Assembly (NCBI GenBank): GCA_004369085.1
Contig: ML210146.1
Location: 310,001-374,000 of the forward strand
Reading direction: 5' to 3'
Source: Coprinopsis marcescibilis
Taxonomy: Eukaryota > Basidiomycota > Agaricomycetes > Agaricales > Psathyrellaceae
DNA: 64,000 nucleotides
Position 1 is the first letter of the stretch. Each line of letters begins with the position of its first letter. A program made the translations under genes and the position numbers. The notes under the pieces are model-generated. The model saw nothing but the letters and a program-made list of their open reading frames with translations, ran no database searches and was not told the DNA's origin. This document shows, in pieces, positions 51,448 to 62,569 of the stretch.

Positions 51448-52241
51448 CTTTCACCTATGGGGACCTGTAAGTACGTTGAACAATGTCGAAAAAGCTGTAT
51501 ACTTGCCTACCTGCTTTCGATAATGTCGTGCGCGCCGTCGCTGATATTGGTGGTTAGCACATTGCCGTGGGGCTGACAAAACTGTGCAGTACCTCGGCAT
51601 TTGCCGACTATGACGCCGATTACGGAGGCCGGCACGAGAGATATGTACTTGGCACTGACGTCACTGAGAAATGGGAGGCGGCGCCAACTTCTTGAAGCAC
51701 TGAGTACTGATCGATGATTTTTGACTTCGTTATACAGTATATTGGCCGCTGCGGTAGCCGTGTGAGAATTGCCCCGAGCCATAGCTGCGGCGACTTACAG
51801 AACTCGCAGAGGCACAGAGGAACACTCTTTTTACTCAAATCAAATGGCACACTATCTAGTGGTACCACATTCCGCATCCTCATGTCTAACACTGTAAGTA
51901 TTTACCTCTACATCCTACTATGCGAGTGGAGTCGTTGTCGCAGCAGGTTACGATGCTCTTGAAATAGTTTCGTGCCTAGTACGGATCTCTGAGGCCCCAC
52001 GCTTGAGCAGATGTCGTCCCTCGAACGAGTCGGTTGCTGCGCGAACACAGGAGTTCACAATAAACTACAACCAAATCCTGTATTCGTTTTTACAGACCCA
52101 AAAGAATTATTCAAAGGTATTCCATACCAAATCCCTCACGCTATTTCTTGAAAATGCACCACAGGTATTGCAAAGCAATTTCTGTACCATCAATTCGTCG
52201 TGAGTTGGCTCCCTCTTAATCAGACTTGTTTGAATGTTTGT
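51448..52241. other. Upstream region of RPL15; possible small unrecognised gene
   Basis: This 794-bp stretch must hold the RPL15 promoter and leader. It has several open frames of 60-90 codons on both strands but none with a recognised domain. On the plus strand a frame from about 51898 to 52203 without stops (SYYASGVVVAAGYDALEIVS) and a short alternative (FTDPKELFKG joined by an intron to IAKQFLYHQFVV) look faintly gene-like. On the minus strand an ATG at 51782 opens a 91-codon frame. I could not choose among them. Confidence 0.3.
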
Positions 52242-54405
52242 TTATTTTCCTTTCCCAAGCTTTGCCCAGGCTGTACACATAAAAAGAACCCACGCAGATA
52301 CAAAGAGCGCAACACAGCAGAAAGCCATTACCTTTCCTCTTTGCAGTTCTGCGCCATCGGCTGTACCTTCCAGTTCATTCTCTGACAGCGAACTGTCCTT
52401 GATGGTTGTGTATTGGATGATTTCTGTCGAGGATCCAGCTTGGAGTAGTGGTTCTGCCTCCGGAATGTCGACACGTGAAAGCTTGGGGGCATTGTTTTGG
52501 ACAATGACCTGCTTCCGGCGCAAGTAACCCAGAAATAGGATACTCAGAAATTGGAGGACGTTGAGAATGACGAATGCATCCAGCAGGTATTGGTGCATCT
52601 CCTGATCAAAAATATTGCCCTTTGGCTTCTTTGAATCCAAGAGTAATCCTGCCATCGTTTGAAATAGCGTCGATCCGGTTTGCTCCATCTTTCAAAGTTT
52701 TGACGATAATCAATAGGGTTCCAGCACATTAATTCAAAAAACACTTACGCATTTGTGAACGCCTAACGCCGTAGAGACATATTTCGATGGGACGATCTGA
52801 GGAACGAGGACCACCAGGAGGACTGACACCCGATTAGATGTGATAGTTTCAGCAGCGTCAATGTAACGTACGAGGAGAATAACCATGTCCGAAAGCGAAC
52901 GCAAAAATGCCTGGCAAAGCGTTTTTGGTGAGGTTAGGAGGACTAGCGAGCCACATATATCCGCCCAGTGTAAAAACGGATGCTAGAAGCAGCAACCGTA
53001 GAATGATGTTGCGCTGCTTGATCGTGTCTACCAAGTATCCACACTTGCAGAAGATGAGCTTGGATTCAGAAAGACATTCATGTCATCGCTCACCACCGGG
53101 TATAACACCATGCTCCCGGCTAGCAAGTAAGAACCTTGTACTGCTGCTTCATGCTCCGATAGCCCGAACCGCTGTTCGATCAAGTTCCTACGAGAAAGTA
53201 TTACAGCTGATCGGGAAGATAGGGAACACGTTACAACTCACGGTGCCAGATGGATGAAAGGGGCCCAAATCATCCCACAAAATATGTTTGCACAGACATA
53301 ACTAAGAAAAGGGAAAGGTGTCATTATTTCAGATTGCTCCGATGCATTCCACTTACGCCCAGAAAACGTCCCCCAGCTTTATAATGGAACGAATCTTGAC
53401 ATATTTTCGCTCTGCCACATGTTCCAATGCTTGCGCTCCCGTCATGTCAATGTTCATTCGCTTCCGAGCCTCATGCTTGATGTCAGCCGCCTCCAATTCT
53501 GCGCCCGCCCCAGTCACAAGCCAGCGGGAGCAAGCCAAGTACACGAGGTTCGTCACAACCGAGAGCGCGGTGAGAGATGTAGCAACATAGAATGGAGCAC
53601 GAGTACCGAATCTTTCTGTTAGCGGATATGCCGTTCGAGCTGACAAGAACGAGGCGCCCTTCCCTGCGATAAGACCGAACGCCATGGAAAGGCCGAGCCC
53701 GTGGGACCTGAAGAACCGGACAATAATTGTCTCCTGGATAACTGCCAGTGGGCTGATTCCCAATCCAAAAACGAACAACCCAAGAGCCATGAGCCGCACA
53801 TTCCCGCATATATCCCCCACAAGCAGGAGCAATTGGCCTTTGCAAGGTTTGAGCAGAACGTCATTATGGGGTTGGACTGTGGCTACTCACCGAGGAAAAT
53901 GACACCAGTTGCAAGAATACTAGTGAATGTCGTTCCCAGTCTGTTGGCCATCAAGCCCCCAACCAGGGGTGTCCAGGTGCTGTTCAGACTGTAGGCCGCA
54001 ATGAGCAAACCAAACTCTGTGTGAGACGTCCCAAGTTCGCGATGAAGACGGCTCTTGAGAGGGCCCAGTATGTTAGAGGCGCTATATGCAATTTTCAGAA
54101 TCGACGACAGTGTGCAAGCGCATAGAATGAACATACTAGTGGCTTCCGATGCTGAAGCTACATGCGCAGAGCAATGCGATTGTACGAAGGACGAAAGCAC
54201 GCCTTTGGGCATCTGCAAGCGATTTGGTGGTCAAATCTTCGGATGTATGTAAAGCACTGCGGGTATCGAGTATAGATTCTGCTTCGATAGAGACTGGTAA
54301 GGCGTTGACTTCAAAATCGTTGGTGAATGGTCGTTCTGAAATGTCGTTAAGATCGTTACTGGGTCCGGCCGTGTGATCACTGAATTCTCCGAGTCCGTGT
54401 GGCAT
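52242..54405 (-). CDS. MFSD1-like major facilitator transporter
   Basis: Twelve-helix MFS transporter of the group that includes MFSD1, a lysosomal dipeptide transporter. The N-terminal cytosolic part starts MPHGLGEFSDHTAGPSNDLN. Helices include FVLRTIALLCACSFSIGSHY, LMALGLFVFGLGISPLAVIQ, FGLIAGKGASFLSARTAYPL, GSYLLAGSMVLYPVVGYLVD and MEQTGSTLFQTMAGLLLD. A C-terminal tail has an acidic dileucine signal (EAEPLL), a vacuole/lysosome sorting motif. Another hydrophobic stretch ends the chain (MAFCCVALFVSAWVLFMCTA). About nine short introns; about 560-600 residues. The substrate is inferred only from the family. Confidence 0.85.
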
Positions 54406-54714
54406 GCTGGTGGTTGACCTGCGATAATACTACAGGCCGACGAGTAATCGAGAGGATAAAGTGAAGAGGCCAATCTTGCGACAGGACAGGACGCATAGAA
54501 CCCGGGAATGGGGGTTGTTGAAGATGTCGGGACATCCTCAAAATGTCGTTCCAGGCTTGTCGTTCCGGCCCGACAACACCCTCCCCAACCTCGTTCAAGT
54601 TTACCCAGACACATATGATATCCGACAAGCAGAAAAGAGCCGGAAATTATGCTGTATATCTAATGGCTGCGCAGGCTATATGTTTGTGGGTATACATAGA
54701 CGACAGTCTGAAAT
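54406..54714. other. Intergenic, MFSD1-like upstream and 3' end of next gene
   Basis: Nothing supported. It contains the promoter of the minus-strand transporter gene. Confidence 0.45.
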
Positions 54715-55375
54715 TTAAACAAGTCTCGTAGCGCTTTCTCCAGCAACTTGTTTGGTCATCCGTCTGCTTGCGTACATCCAAAAACAAGTCGCAAATGCGG
54801 TCAAGAAAATCACTCCGCATTCTGTCCATCCCAATGCTTCTACAGCGAGCATTTGTCGACAACTGTACTCAGGTTGAGTGTGGATCCTCAAAATTCCAAG
54901 CACACTCACATTGACAACGTTGGTTGCCTCGCACAATTCCCTCCTGGTCGGGCGAAATGCATAAGCCCAGATGTAGCGCCCTGTTTGCAATGTGTAAATA
55001 TAAGCGGTTGAATCGAAAGGATCTTGTGTTTATGACTTACCCATAGAATAGCGCTTGCCAAGAGCCAAGCCACCGAGCTCGCTATGTTGGCCAACAGATG
55101 CCCTGATTTATCAAAGAACCAGATAATATATGTTGCAGAGAATAGCGTCGTCCATGACGCAGCGAAACAATAGGTGATCAATCTTTCAAGGCGGTCGTTA
55201 ATGCAGGTTTCCCAAGTAAAAGTGCCACTCACAGTGCTTGGTACTTTTCGCTCGGGAACGAGTTGTGTTCATTTCCAGCATTAATTAAATAGGCCGTCAA
55301 TCCTAGCTCAGTCATAGCCAAGAGGGCCATGGTTGAGAAAAGAAGGGGATGGTATTGTACTTCTACCAGGGACAT
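54715..55375 (-). CDS. Four-helix membrane protein, MARVEL-like
   Basis: Four exons give about 165-175 residues. The start MSLVEVQYHPLLFSTMALLA (55375) opens the first helix, followed by LINAGNEHNSFPSEKYQAL. An intron joins to LITYCFAASWTTLFSATYII. Then come IASSVAWLLASAILW, spliced to GATSGLMHFARPGGNCARQP, and the last helix after CRQMLAVEALGWTECGVIFL. The end is KQVAGESATRLV. The pattern of four helices with a conserved lumenal Cys pair region (GGNC, CRQ) fits MARVEL-type membrane proteins of basidiomycetes. The function is unknown. Confidence 0.72.
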
Positions 55376-55911
55376 TTGGCCTGCCAGGAATGCCAAAGGT
55401 GCACAGAGGAGGATGGTTCAAGGGAAAGTGCCCTCAACTTCCAGAAGCTCCGCCTTATATGAGCGGACAACGCGAGGATACTGAAACGCTGAGACATATA
55501 GAATGCTCCAGAGTGCATGTGGGCAACGCTTTGGTAGGCCTATGTATGGGCCGATATCACACGAGGTGATCCATTGCACGCTAACCTGCTGGAGAAAATT
55601 AGCTCCTAATGGTGGATTCCAAATCAGAAGCAGGTGTATTCAAGCCACAGTAGATGATCTCCTGGGATGTAGAACGATACATCCCGGCGATTTCTCTTGA
55701 GGAAAGGGAATACAAACGACTGGATTCCTGCGATTGCCGTTGTGTTATCGAATCAGCACGCTTTAAAAACGAGGCTCGTCGATGAATGATCTGATTCGCG
55801 GATGGTTTTAATGAAAACACGTTGATATTCGGATATGATACATTACTGAGCATCTGCAAGTCAATGCCAGCGACAACGTCATGTCAGGTTTTGTAAGCGT
55901 AAACGAAGGGA
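55376..55911. other. Intergenic region between the MARVEL-like gene and MYG1
   Basis: No convincing coding frame. It is upstream of one minus-strand gene and downstream of another. Short frames on both strands show no domain or splice support. Confidence 0.45.
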
Positions 55912-57400
55912 TTACAGTTCCAACGCCTTCTTTGCCATACTAAGGGCTCCTTCCTTCGTCTTGTTCCCTGTTCCTGGCGTTAATTACATGCTATAAGGAC
56001 AGGCTAGAATAATGCGCTGACCTCCAATAAAGCCAGAGGCGTGAACGAAGATGCATCCGTCGATACCGGTGAGCTTGGAAAGTTCGTCATCCCTAATCCC
56101 GCGCCAAGCTTCCGGGAGAGACTTTCTACTCTCGAAACTGCTGGGCGAGACGGGAACGGCTTGAACTCGCCAGTTTCCACCTGCTTCATCAGGGTACAGC
56201 ACGTAGATAGCCTGGTTGGGCTCAACGGACGGTACGTTTTCATCCGCCTCTATCTCAAACAAGTGTTCCTAAGTAAGTTTCCGATCAGTATGATTCTACG
56301 TCCCAATGGCCCAGATAATACCTTCCACGGAGCAAACTGTTCGAAGACCAGGATCCTACCTGATGGATCCGCGCTTTGTTTGCTTGAAGTGATAAGATCC
56401 TTGACCAGGTCAGCAGCGGGAAGCCAGCTGTCGCGATAATAGTCCAAAGCTTGGAAGAATTCCTTGCCAGTTAAAGCAGAGGCATCTTGAAAGCGTGCCT
56501 ATCGTAATTGTCAGCGACCGTGCGCACGTATGAGCTAGAAAATGGACTTGCGTCAAGGATCTGCGCCCCAGTCGGTTCGTTCCAGCGTGGGTTCAGTGTA
56601 GCTACCCTGCTGGAAAGGTCGGTCCTGCTGCGGTAACGGGCTGGCACATCCGAGTCGTATTGTGAGATTCCATTGTCGATCGCGTCAATGGCTTCGATGA
56701 AGTCCTTGGGTTTATTTCAGGTTTCCGGTCACACGAACTTGGCAAGGAGGTCATACCCGGTAGAGCTTCAGCCACACATATTGGACCTTGGGATCATCAA
56801 GCGCAGTGCCTAGCCTTTTCGCGATAATCTCCAGACCATAGTGCCTGCGGAGAAGCTGAGATTGGACATGGGTTTCTGGAAATTGAATGTAACGCACTTG
56901 TAGACCAGGCCAGCCGATGACAGCTTCGTCTGGAATCCCCAGCCAAACACGTCGGTAAAACCACGCTGGTGGTGATCGAAACGTTTCTTCTCGGCATCAT
57001 AGACCGCCCCTACGTCGACGACAATGTCGCAGGTATCGAGAACGGCAGGATCTCGTGAACGAACAACATCTTGAACCAAATGAACAACCACAGCCTCCCA
57101 AGCCGAAACAACGCGTGTAACTCACCAGCATCAGAATACTCGTCGGTCTGCTTTAATACGAATGTGGCCAATGCTTCATCGCAGTGGAAGGTGCCGTTGT
57201 GAGTGCCGATTGTCTGATACAAGCTTGTTTCAATGTCGAAGAAGAAGCTGCGGCTGACAAAGTACCTTGTTGGCCATTTTCTGTCGCTTAGCCTGCGGTA
57301 GTTCGGCGTTTGGCATAAAGCTCTTGGATACAGACCGAAGGCAATACGGCCGAGGGAAATGCCTGAAGGGAAAGAAGATTTGTCGACGAAAGCAAAGCAT
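55912..57400 (-). CDS. MYG1: MYG1 family DHH-type nuclease
   Basis: MYG1 proteins are 3'-5' RNA exonucleases found in nucleus and mitochondria in animals. Conserved metal motifs are THNGTFHCDEALATF, DVGAVYD and KRFDHHQRGF. Later exons have HYGLEIIAKRLGTALDDPK, EFIEAIDAIDNGISQYD, LNPRWNEP and IFVHASGFIGG, and a last exon ending TGNKTKEGALSMAKKALEL at 55912. Two in-frame starts exist: 57400 gives a basic, Phe/Arg-rich leader (MLCFRRQIFFPFRHFPRP) like a mitochondrial presequence; 57315 gives MPNAELPQAKRQKMANK with a basic cluster like a nuclear signal. About 370-400 residues and at least five introns. Confidence 0.92.
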
Positions 57401-57587
57401 GGAAATATCCGGCGATCGCCGCTCAAAGCATGGTGTAATATTAGGCAGTGGATGATAGTAGTAGCTGTGACAATGGTATACTGATGCTATAGTAGTCCGA
57501 GGGTTCAAAACCATATACAAACGAATGACGGGTGCTGGATTTCCAAGCGAAATGTCCATAAGGCCAAATGTCATCAACGAGCCGATT

Positions 57588-58103
57588 TTACAAGAGAACA
57601 GTTGCGGCCCCAACCGCCAAACTGGCTAATGATACGAACAGCGCGTTTCGTTTGAGGGCAGCGACAGCTGAGATGTAGTTGTCGTCGGGACCATAGGCAC
57701 CACCCACACCTGCTTGACCTGGTTGTGGCGCACCGTTTGAGCCTCCTCCACGATCTACTTCCGAGGGGGCCGTTGGGAGATTGGAAGCGGGTAGACGGCG
57801 TGAAGTAGAGGCCTCCTCGTCGTCTGCTGCTGCAGTGGTTGTAACTACTCTTGTGAGGACACCGGTGCTGACTTGACTATTTGGGAGGGTAGTGGTGAAG
57901 GTTGAGCGAATGGTTGTGGTTATGGGAGTTGGCCTGTTGTCATTGTCGTCTTCACCGGTTGGTCGAAGAAGTCCGCTGCCTGAAGAAGAGTCCTAGGTGA
58001 TGTGAGAAAAGACAGGATTCTGATTATAAAAGAGGATTCGGACCTGTGCCAATACGAGCAGAGGAAAGAAAAAGAGGAGGCCGAGGAAATGTGGTGGATG
58101 CAT
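57588..58103 (-). CDS. Putative GPI-anchored Ser/Thr-rich secreted protein
   Basis: Exon 1 (MHPPHFLGLLFLFPLLVLAQ) is a complete signal peptide. An intron (gtccga to cacctag) joins it to DSSSGSGLLRPTGEDDNDN. The rest is Ser/Thr-rich with TTTIRSTFTTTLPNSQVSTG and a Gly-rich tract, followed by ALKRNALFVSLASLAVGAAT before VLL and TAA at 57588-57590. A hydrophobic end directly after a polar spacer is what GPI-anchor addition needs. About 150-155 residues. It has no recognised domain and is probably a cell-wall or surface protein. Confidence 0.72.
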
Positions 58104-58154
58104 GGTGGTAGAAGGGAAGAGTAAGGGTTGTTACGTAAGTCCAGCTTCTTGATC
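58104..58154. promoter_or_regulatory. 51-bp gap between two divergent start codons
   Basis: The start codons of the GPI-type gene and the next gene are only 51 bp apart. Core promoters must overlap the opposite transcription unit or its leader. A gtaagt at 58134-58139 suggests a leader intron is possible. Confidence 0.4.
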
Positions 58155-59322
58155 ATGACTGTCAACACAGACTCGCCTTGTCCGATTGCAGCGACGACGG
58201 TCAGCCAAATCCTTGAGCTCATCGTCGACTTGGACGCGCCTTTGCCGTCGCAGCTGCTCTCACTGCCCCTTCGTCAGCGCCACCATTTCCTCAACATCAC
58301 CGTCGACGACCCTGAGCAATATCTTGCATGGCCGGGCAGCGGGGCTTCCAACGCCGTCCAGGTTCTCAAAGCTTTTCACAGGCCCCCGCATGATCTGAAT
58401 TTCAGGGTAAACTACTCAGCAGATCCGGAGACCCTCCAAGCCCATGTGCATATTACAAACTCCGGGGATTCCTCCAAGGACTTCCGTCTTGTATTTCAAT
58501 GGGATTCAGTCCATGGTTGGCAGTACCACAATATTGCCTTCATGCCTTTCCCATCTACCACTTATCCCAACTTCAACGATGCCCTTGGTCTCTTCAGGCC
58601 CTCCAACGACTTTCTAGAGGAGCCTTCAGATATCGTCTCCATCGTTAACCCAGAGGACGATGACGACGATTCCTACTGGAATTCATATGGCCAGGACGAC
58701 GACAGCGACCCCATGTCAAAAGGAAAGGCTTTCAAGTCCCACACGCCACTCAATTCTGAGGACGCCTATTGGGCGCAGTATTCTTCAGTCCATGGTGCGC
58801 TCTCCTCGACTTGTTGAACCGTGTTTCTTTGTTCTCATACCCCGCATTTCAGGGTCAGCGGATTCTACAATTCCCTCTCCGCTCCCAGTCAAACAGAGCC
58901 TGGATGCACACACGCAGGGAGATCGTGTATTCGTAACATCTTCCTCTTTCCAGCCCAATCTCTCCGAACCCTACAATCCCCTTGAGGCCCCTTCTCCAGA
59001 TGCTCTTGCCAAGCGCCTCGCTGCGTTGTCTCAGCGCCCAGCCAGTCCCCCTATCGAGGATGAGGATGACTCCACGGACTCTGCCATCACATCCCCTCAT
59101 CAAGACGCCCCCGAACTGGACAGTGTCGACCAGGCCTCTGATCAGTCCCCTACACTTGAGGACTCGATCGACGAAGAACCGGTCGTTGGTGAATCCGAGT
59201 TAGCCCTACGCCAGACTATCCAAGGCCTCTTCCTTCTGTGGAAGGCCGAACAGCAAAGGAAATCGAAAGACTCCAATCCAGAATTGTTCCTATCTGCTGT
59301 GCGACAGGCTATCCGCACGTAA
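58155..59322 (+). CDS. Conserved-looking acidic protein, unrecognised
   Basis: Two exons joined across an intron at about 58796-58853 (VHG to SADST). The start MTVNTDSPCPIAATTVSQIL and the first 150 residues look folded, with LPLRQRHHFLNITVDDPEQY, HVHITNSGDSSKDFRLVFQW and DSVHGWQYHNIAFMPFP. The middle is strongly acidic (NPEDDDDDSYWNSYGQDDDS), with repeated SYWNSY/AYWAQYSS-like motifs. The end ELALRQTIQGLFLLWKAEQQ forms an amphipathic helix. About 370 residues. There is no signal peptide or membrane helix. I do not recognise a named family. Confidence 0.72.
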
Positions 59323-59474
59323 CCTTCATCACAACACAGCGTCAACTCCCCAGTTACCCTTGGACGGCAATGGTCATATACCGATTACCATCCTAAAATT
59401 GCAAGCATGTATGTATACTACCAACAAGCAATCCCACATGGTCTCTATCAGCACTCCAGTGGCATATCTGGATG

Positions 59475-60415
59475 CTAAACCTGTCCTGTAACCAGTACTC
59501 CCACGGCCAAATTACCCAACTGGATGAACGCATGGCGTAGGCTGTCCAATGCAGACGTTTCTAAAATTTGGGCTGTTGCTGGATTCTTTGGTTGAGAAGT
59601 TGTTGCCGTCTCAACCGCTATCTTCCCGGTGGATGCTATCATAGTCTGCGTTGCCGAACTCTGCACTTTACCAGAGCTTGACGAATATGCAACAAAATGC
59701 GGCGGTGATGGGGCGGTGATAGCTAAAGGACTCTCTGGAAGATAACCGTCATTTCCCCATGACCGTGATCCGAAGATTTGCCCTCGTCCAGACTTGCGAA
59801 ATGCTTGAATAATTTGATAGTGAGGTCCAGCGCCTGGTATGGGCATCCCATGCACTATTTACCGGTCAGCTATCTCGTTGATCAAACAGGATTGTAGTCG
59901 CACCTTATCGACCACCAGGGCTTGGGCTGTCTTTCCCCTGTACGTTATGGTCACTGTTTTTCCGCAGTGTGATCCCCCATCCCAATGCTAAACCGTACCA
60001 TTAGAAGGAGGACTCCTGCGTGTTTTTCACTCACTTCAGCGCTGATGGCAACGACCTGAGTAAATGAGAGATGACCGGTGAGCAATAGTCCCGGGTATAC
60101 CAAGAAATATGGGGTCAGAGGCTATGTAATGTGTGACACTCACGTAGTCGCTGTTCATGTTCGTCTCTCCACATGCTCCCCTACATCGATGCAAATATGT
60201 TAATGTGCACAAGAACTGCTTGACCAGCCCATTTCAAAGTATGTGAATCGGGAATTCCCATCCTCTCCTGAGGCTCTACCTGCTAAACGTTCCGTCCGTC
60301 GCTCCATCTCAACAGCTGAATCTACGAAGCCCAATCCAGCATTGGCGCCCAGAGGTTTTCTGAGAAAGGCCACAGCAGAAATTAGGCGGAGTAGGGCTAT
60401 GAATCGAAGAGTCAT
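59475..60415 (-). CDS. Secreted barwin-like (double-psi beta-barrel) protein
   Basis: The N-terminus MTLRFIALLRLISAVAFLRK is a signal peptide. After FTYFEMGW, exons give GACGETNMNSDY, then VVAISAE (a 21-nt exon at 60035-60055), HWDGGSHCGKTVTITYRGKT and DKCMGCPYQALDLTIKLFKH. These match the DPBB/RlpA-like fold with its Cys pairs (GAC, SHC, CMGC) seen in fungal expansin-like and cerato-platanin-like secreted proteins. Beyond FKHFA the frame shifts: it needs a 57-nt intron with a weak gtctgg donor or has lost one base near 59800. The tail is Ser/Thr-rich with a weakly hydrophobic end (NLAVGVLVTGQV). Confidence 0.75.
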
Positions 60416-60642
60416 GAAGAGTTGGTAGAGACCAAAAACCGAAAGAGCGCATTAAATATTGGAGCCCTGGAGCCTGAGGCCTGAGGGTCCAAATGCATGA
60501 ATTTAGTAGTTGGACTGCCGAATACGGCAAACACTGTTACTATTATATGTGAATGTACAAAGGAAACCAGACAGGTGATAGCAGGCTGTCGGGGTATATG
60601 CGCAAAAAATGTACGAAGCAATCATGGTGGTGAAATCTCTCA

Positions 60643-62226
60643 TTAGAGCGATTCAGCGACTAAAGAGTTGCTAGCCTCATCTGATTGACTCTCCTCGTTC
60701 TCATTGGCGTCTTCATCAGCAGCCTCGTTGGCCTCAACTTCACCACGGACTGGAATGAGAGGCTGATTGGGCAACCGCTGTTCGAAACTCAGACACATTG
60801 AATACGACAATGCACTGTAGTAAGCGTACCTTGAAGGCATACTTGCAAACGAGATACCCCTTGTCATTTAGTCCTTTCTCCATCCAAGCCTAAGAGTAAT
60901 TTAGTCAAACGTTATGACAGTGATTTTGACAACGAACCCGTTCTACGGCGTATAGCCCGTCGTATCGATAACTTGTGACCAAATTAACATGATGTCAAGG
61001 CTGAATCTAAAAGTGTTGACTTACCCCTCACTAGGGGCGTATCTCGACCTGAGCTTGTATCCGCGGATGACTCTAACAGGTTTCTTGGTTTGAGAGGAGC
61101 GCTGATGACAGCGTCAATTATATAAATCGAACGCAAGAAATGTGCATCCTACCAGAAGCATGCGATTAAACTAGAATAAGGGTTAGCTGGCATGCCAAAC
61201 TGACAAAAAAAGCATACCCACATTATTGTCAAAACTTTGGTCAGAGCTTTGAGGTGCAGTTCGGAGCTATAGACGATGTTACTTGCGAGTGAATATGCCC
61301 TGCTGGTCGACCTACATTCTTGGGGTTGTTCTTTGTCCCTTTCAAGTCTCTGCCACCTGTTGGCCAGTTTTATTAGTCGGCTTGCCCATTGAACTGCCAT
61401 ATAACGTACCAGAGCCGGTGTAGGTGCTGATTTCGCGCCTCAGTTATACCAAGCTTGACAAATATTAGGAGAGACTCACAAAGCGTAACCAAGGTCTACA
61501 TCATCGTCATATCCTCCACTTAGCGCAACAGAGTAAGCGCCATCCTTGCCGCCTGAGATTCCACCGACCCATGGGCTGGAAAGTAGGTTAACCTAGCTGG
61601 ATGTATATTGGCGTCACCACATACGCGTGAATTGCATCTGTACTGCATCCTTCTCTGGTTTCCCACCATGTTCCCACATCGACCCCAGGAATACTTCCAT
61701 ACTTTTTTCTAGATGCTATACTCAAGACAGTCCGTGAAAGCTCACAGAGAGGTGTCACTCACGGGTCATGTACACGCTTGCCACCTTCGCGACCCAAAGG
61801 TCCTTCGTTTTCCGTAGTTTTGACTCCGCTTGAGTATGCATATGGCAGGGAGTGTGCAGACTTGATTTCATTCTTGTAGTCCACAACTTTGCCTGTATTC
61901 CTTGAGCTGCGCCTGACACCTTCTACAGGAGCACTTTCGCCGTCTTTCAGCTTCTCCGAGTCTGCTCTCCGTGCTTTCGCGGGAGGCTCTTCTGGAGCTT
62001 CGGCTTGTTCAGCTTTTCGTTTTCTACTTTTCGATTCTTTCTTCCTAGCAGCTTCTTTGGGCTCTAGCATGCTACTAAGAGGACCATCCAGTCCCAACGA
62101 TCTCAGCAGTTCTTTATTCTAAGTTCATGCTACTGGTTAGGACCCCACTCTGTCCGGGTAAGCGCAAACCCGTACCTTTCGGATGTTTTCTTCGCGCTGC
62201 CTCTCGTATTCTGATAGAGGAGCCAT
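60643..62226 (-). CDS. SRA-YDG domain protein (UHRF-like DNA reader)
   Basis: The start MAPLSEYERQREENIRKNKE (62226) runs into a Lys/Arg-rich linker (ARKKESKSRKRKAEQAEAPE). The SRA domain reads SIPGVDVGTWWETREGCSTD, SGGKDGAYSVALSGGYDDDV, FTYTGSGGRDLKG, KKPVRVIRGYKLRSRYAPSE and GYRYDGLYAVEKAW. The SGGYDDDVD loop, which forms the 5-methylcytosine pocket in UHRF1, is kept. The finger loop is NLR instead of NKR, after a six-residue insertion. There is no RING, PHD or Tudor domain. About nine introns and two tiny exons (17 nt at 61410-61426, 18 nt at 61153-61170). The tail is acidic (NEAADEDANENEESQSDE). About 370 residues. Confidence 0.88.
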
Positions 62227-62569
62227 ACTCTGCGGTATGACAGAGCTTGTGAGCGTCGACGTTGATCTGAGAAGGAAGAATGCCACCCGTGATGTTGATG
62301 AACCAGCGCTGAGCGCGCCAGCCTATTCAATGCGTTGGCACCGGCACGTGGAATCCGTGTGGCCGTGATGTCAAAGCCTAAATGAGCGCTCGTTGCTTGC
62401 TTCCTTGCATTAGCCTTCCTCCCAATTTGCACCTATGTTCAATTGACCGTTCCTGTAATATCGATATGGTGTCACCAAGTCCTGTAAGCAATGGTATCTA
62501 GAATATATAAATATGCAGCCGTCCCAAATTATGAATCGAAAGAGAAGCATGAAATGCCTCGAAGGAACT
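62227..62569. promoter_or_regulatory. SRA gene upstream region and SEC9 3' region
   Basis: No supported gene. It is upstream of the minus-strand SRA gene and holds a CACGTG E-box at 62345-62350. Confidence 0.4.
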
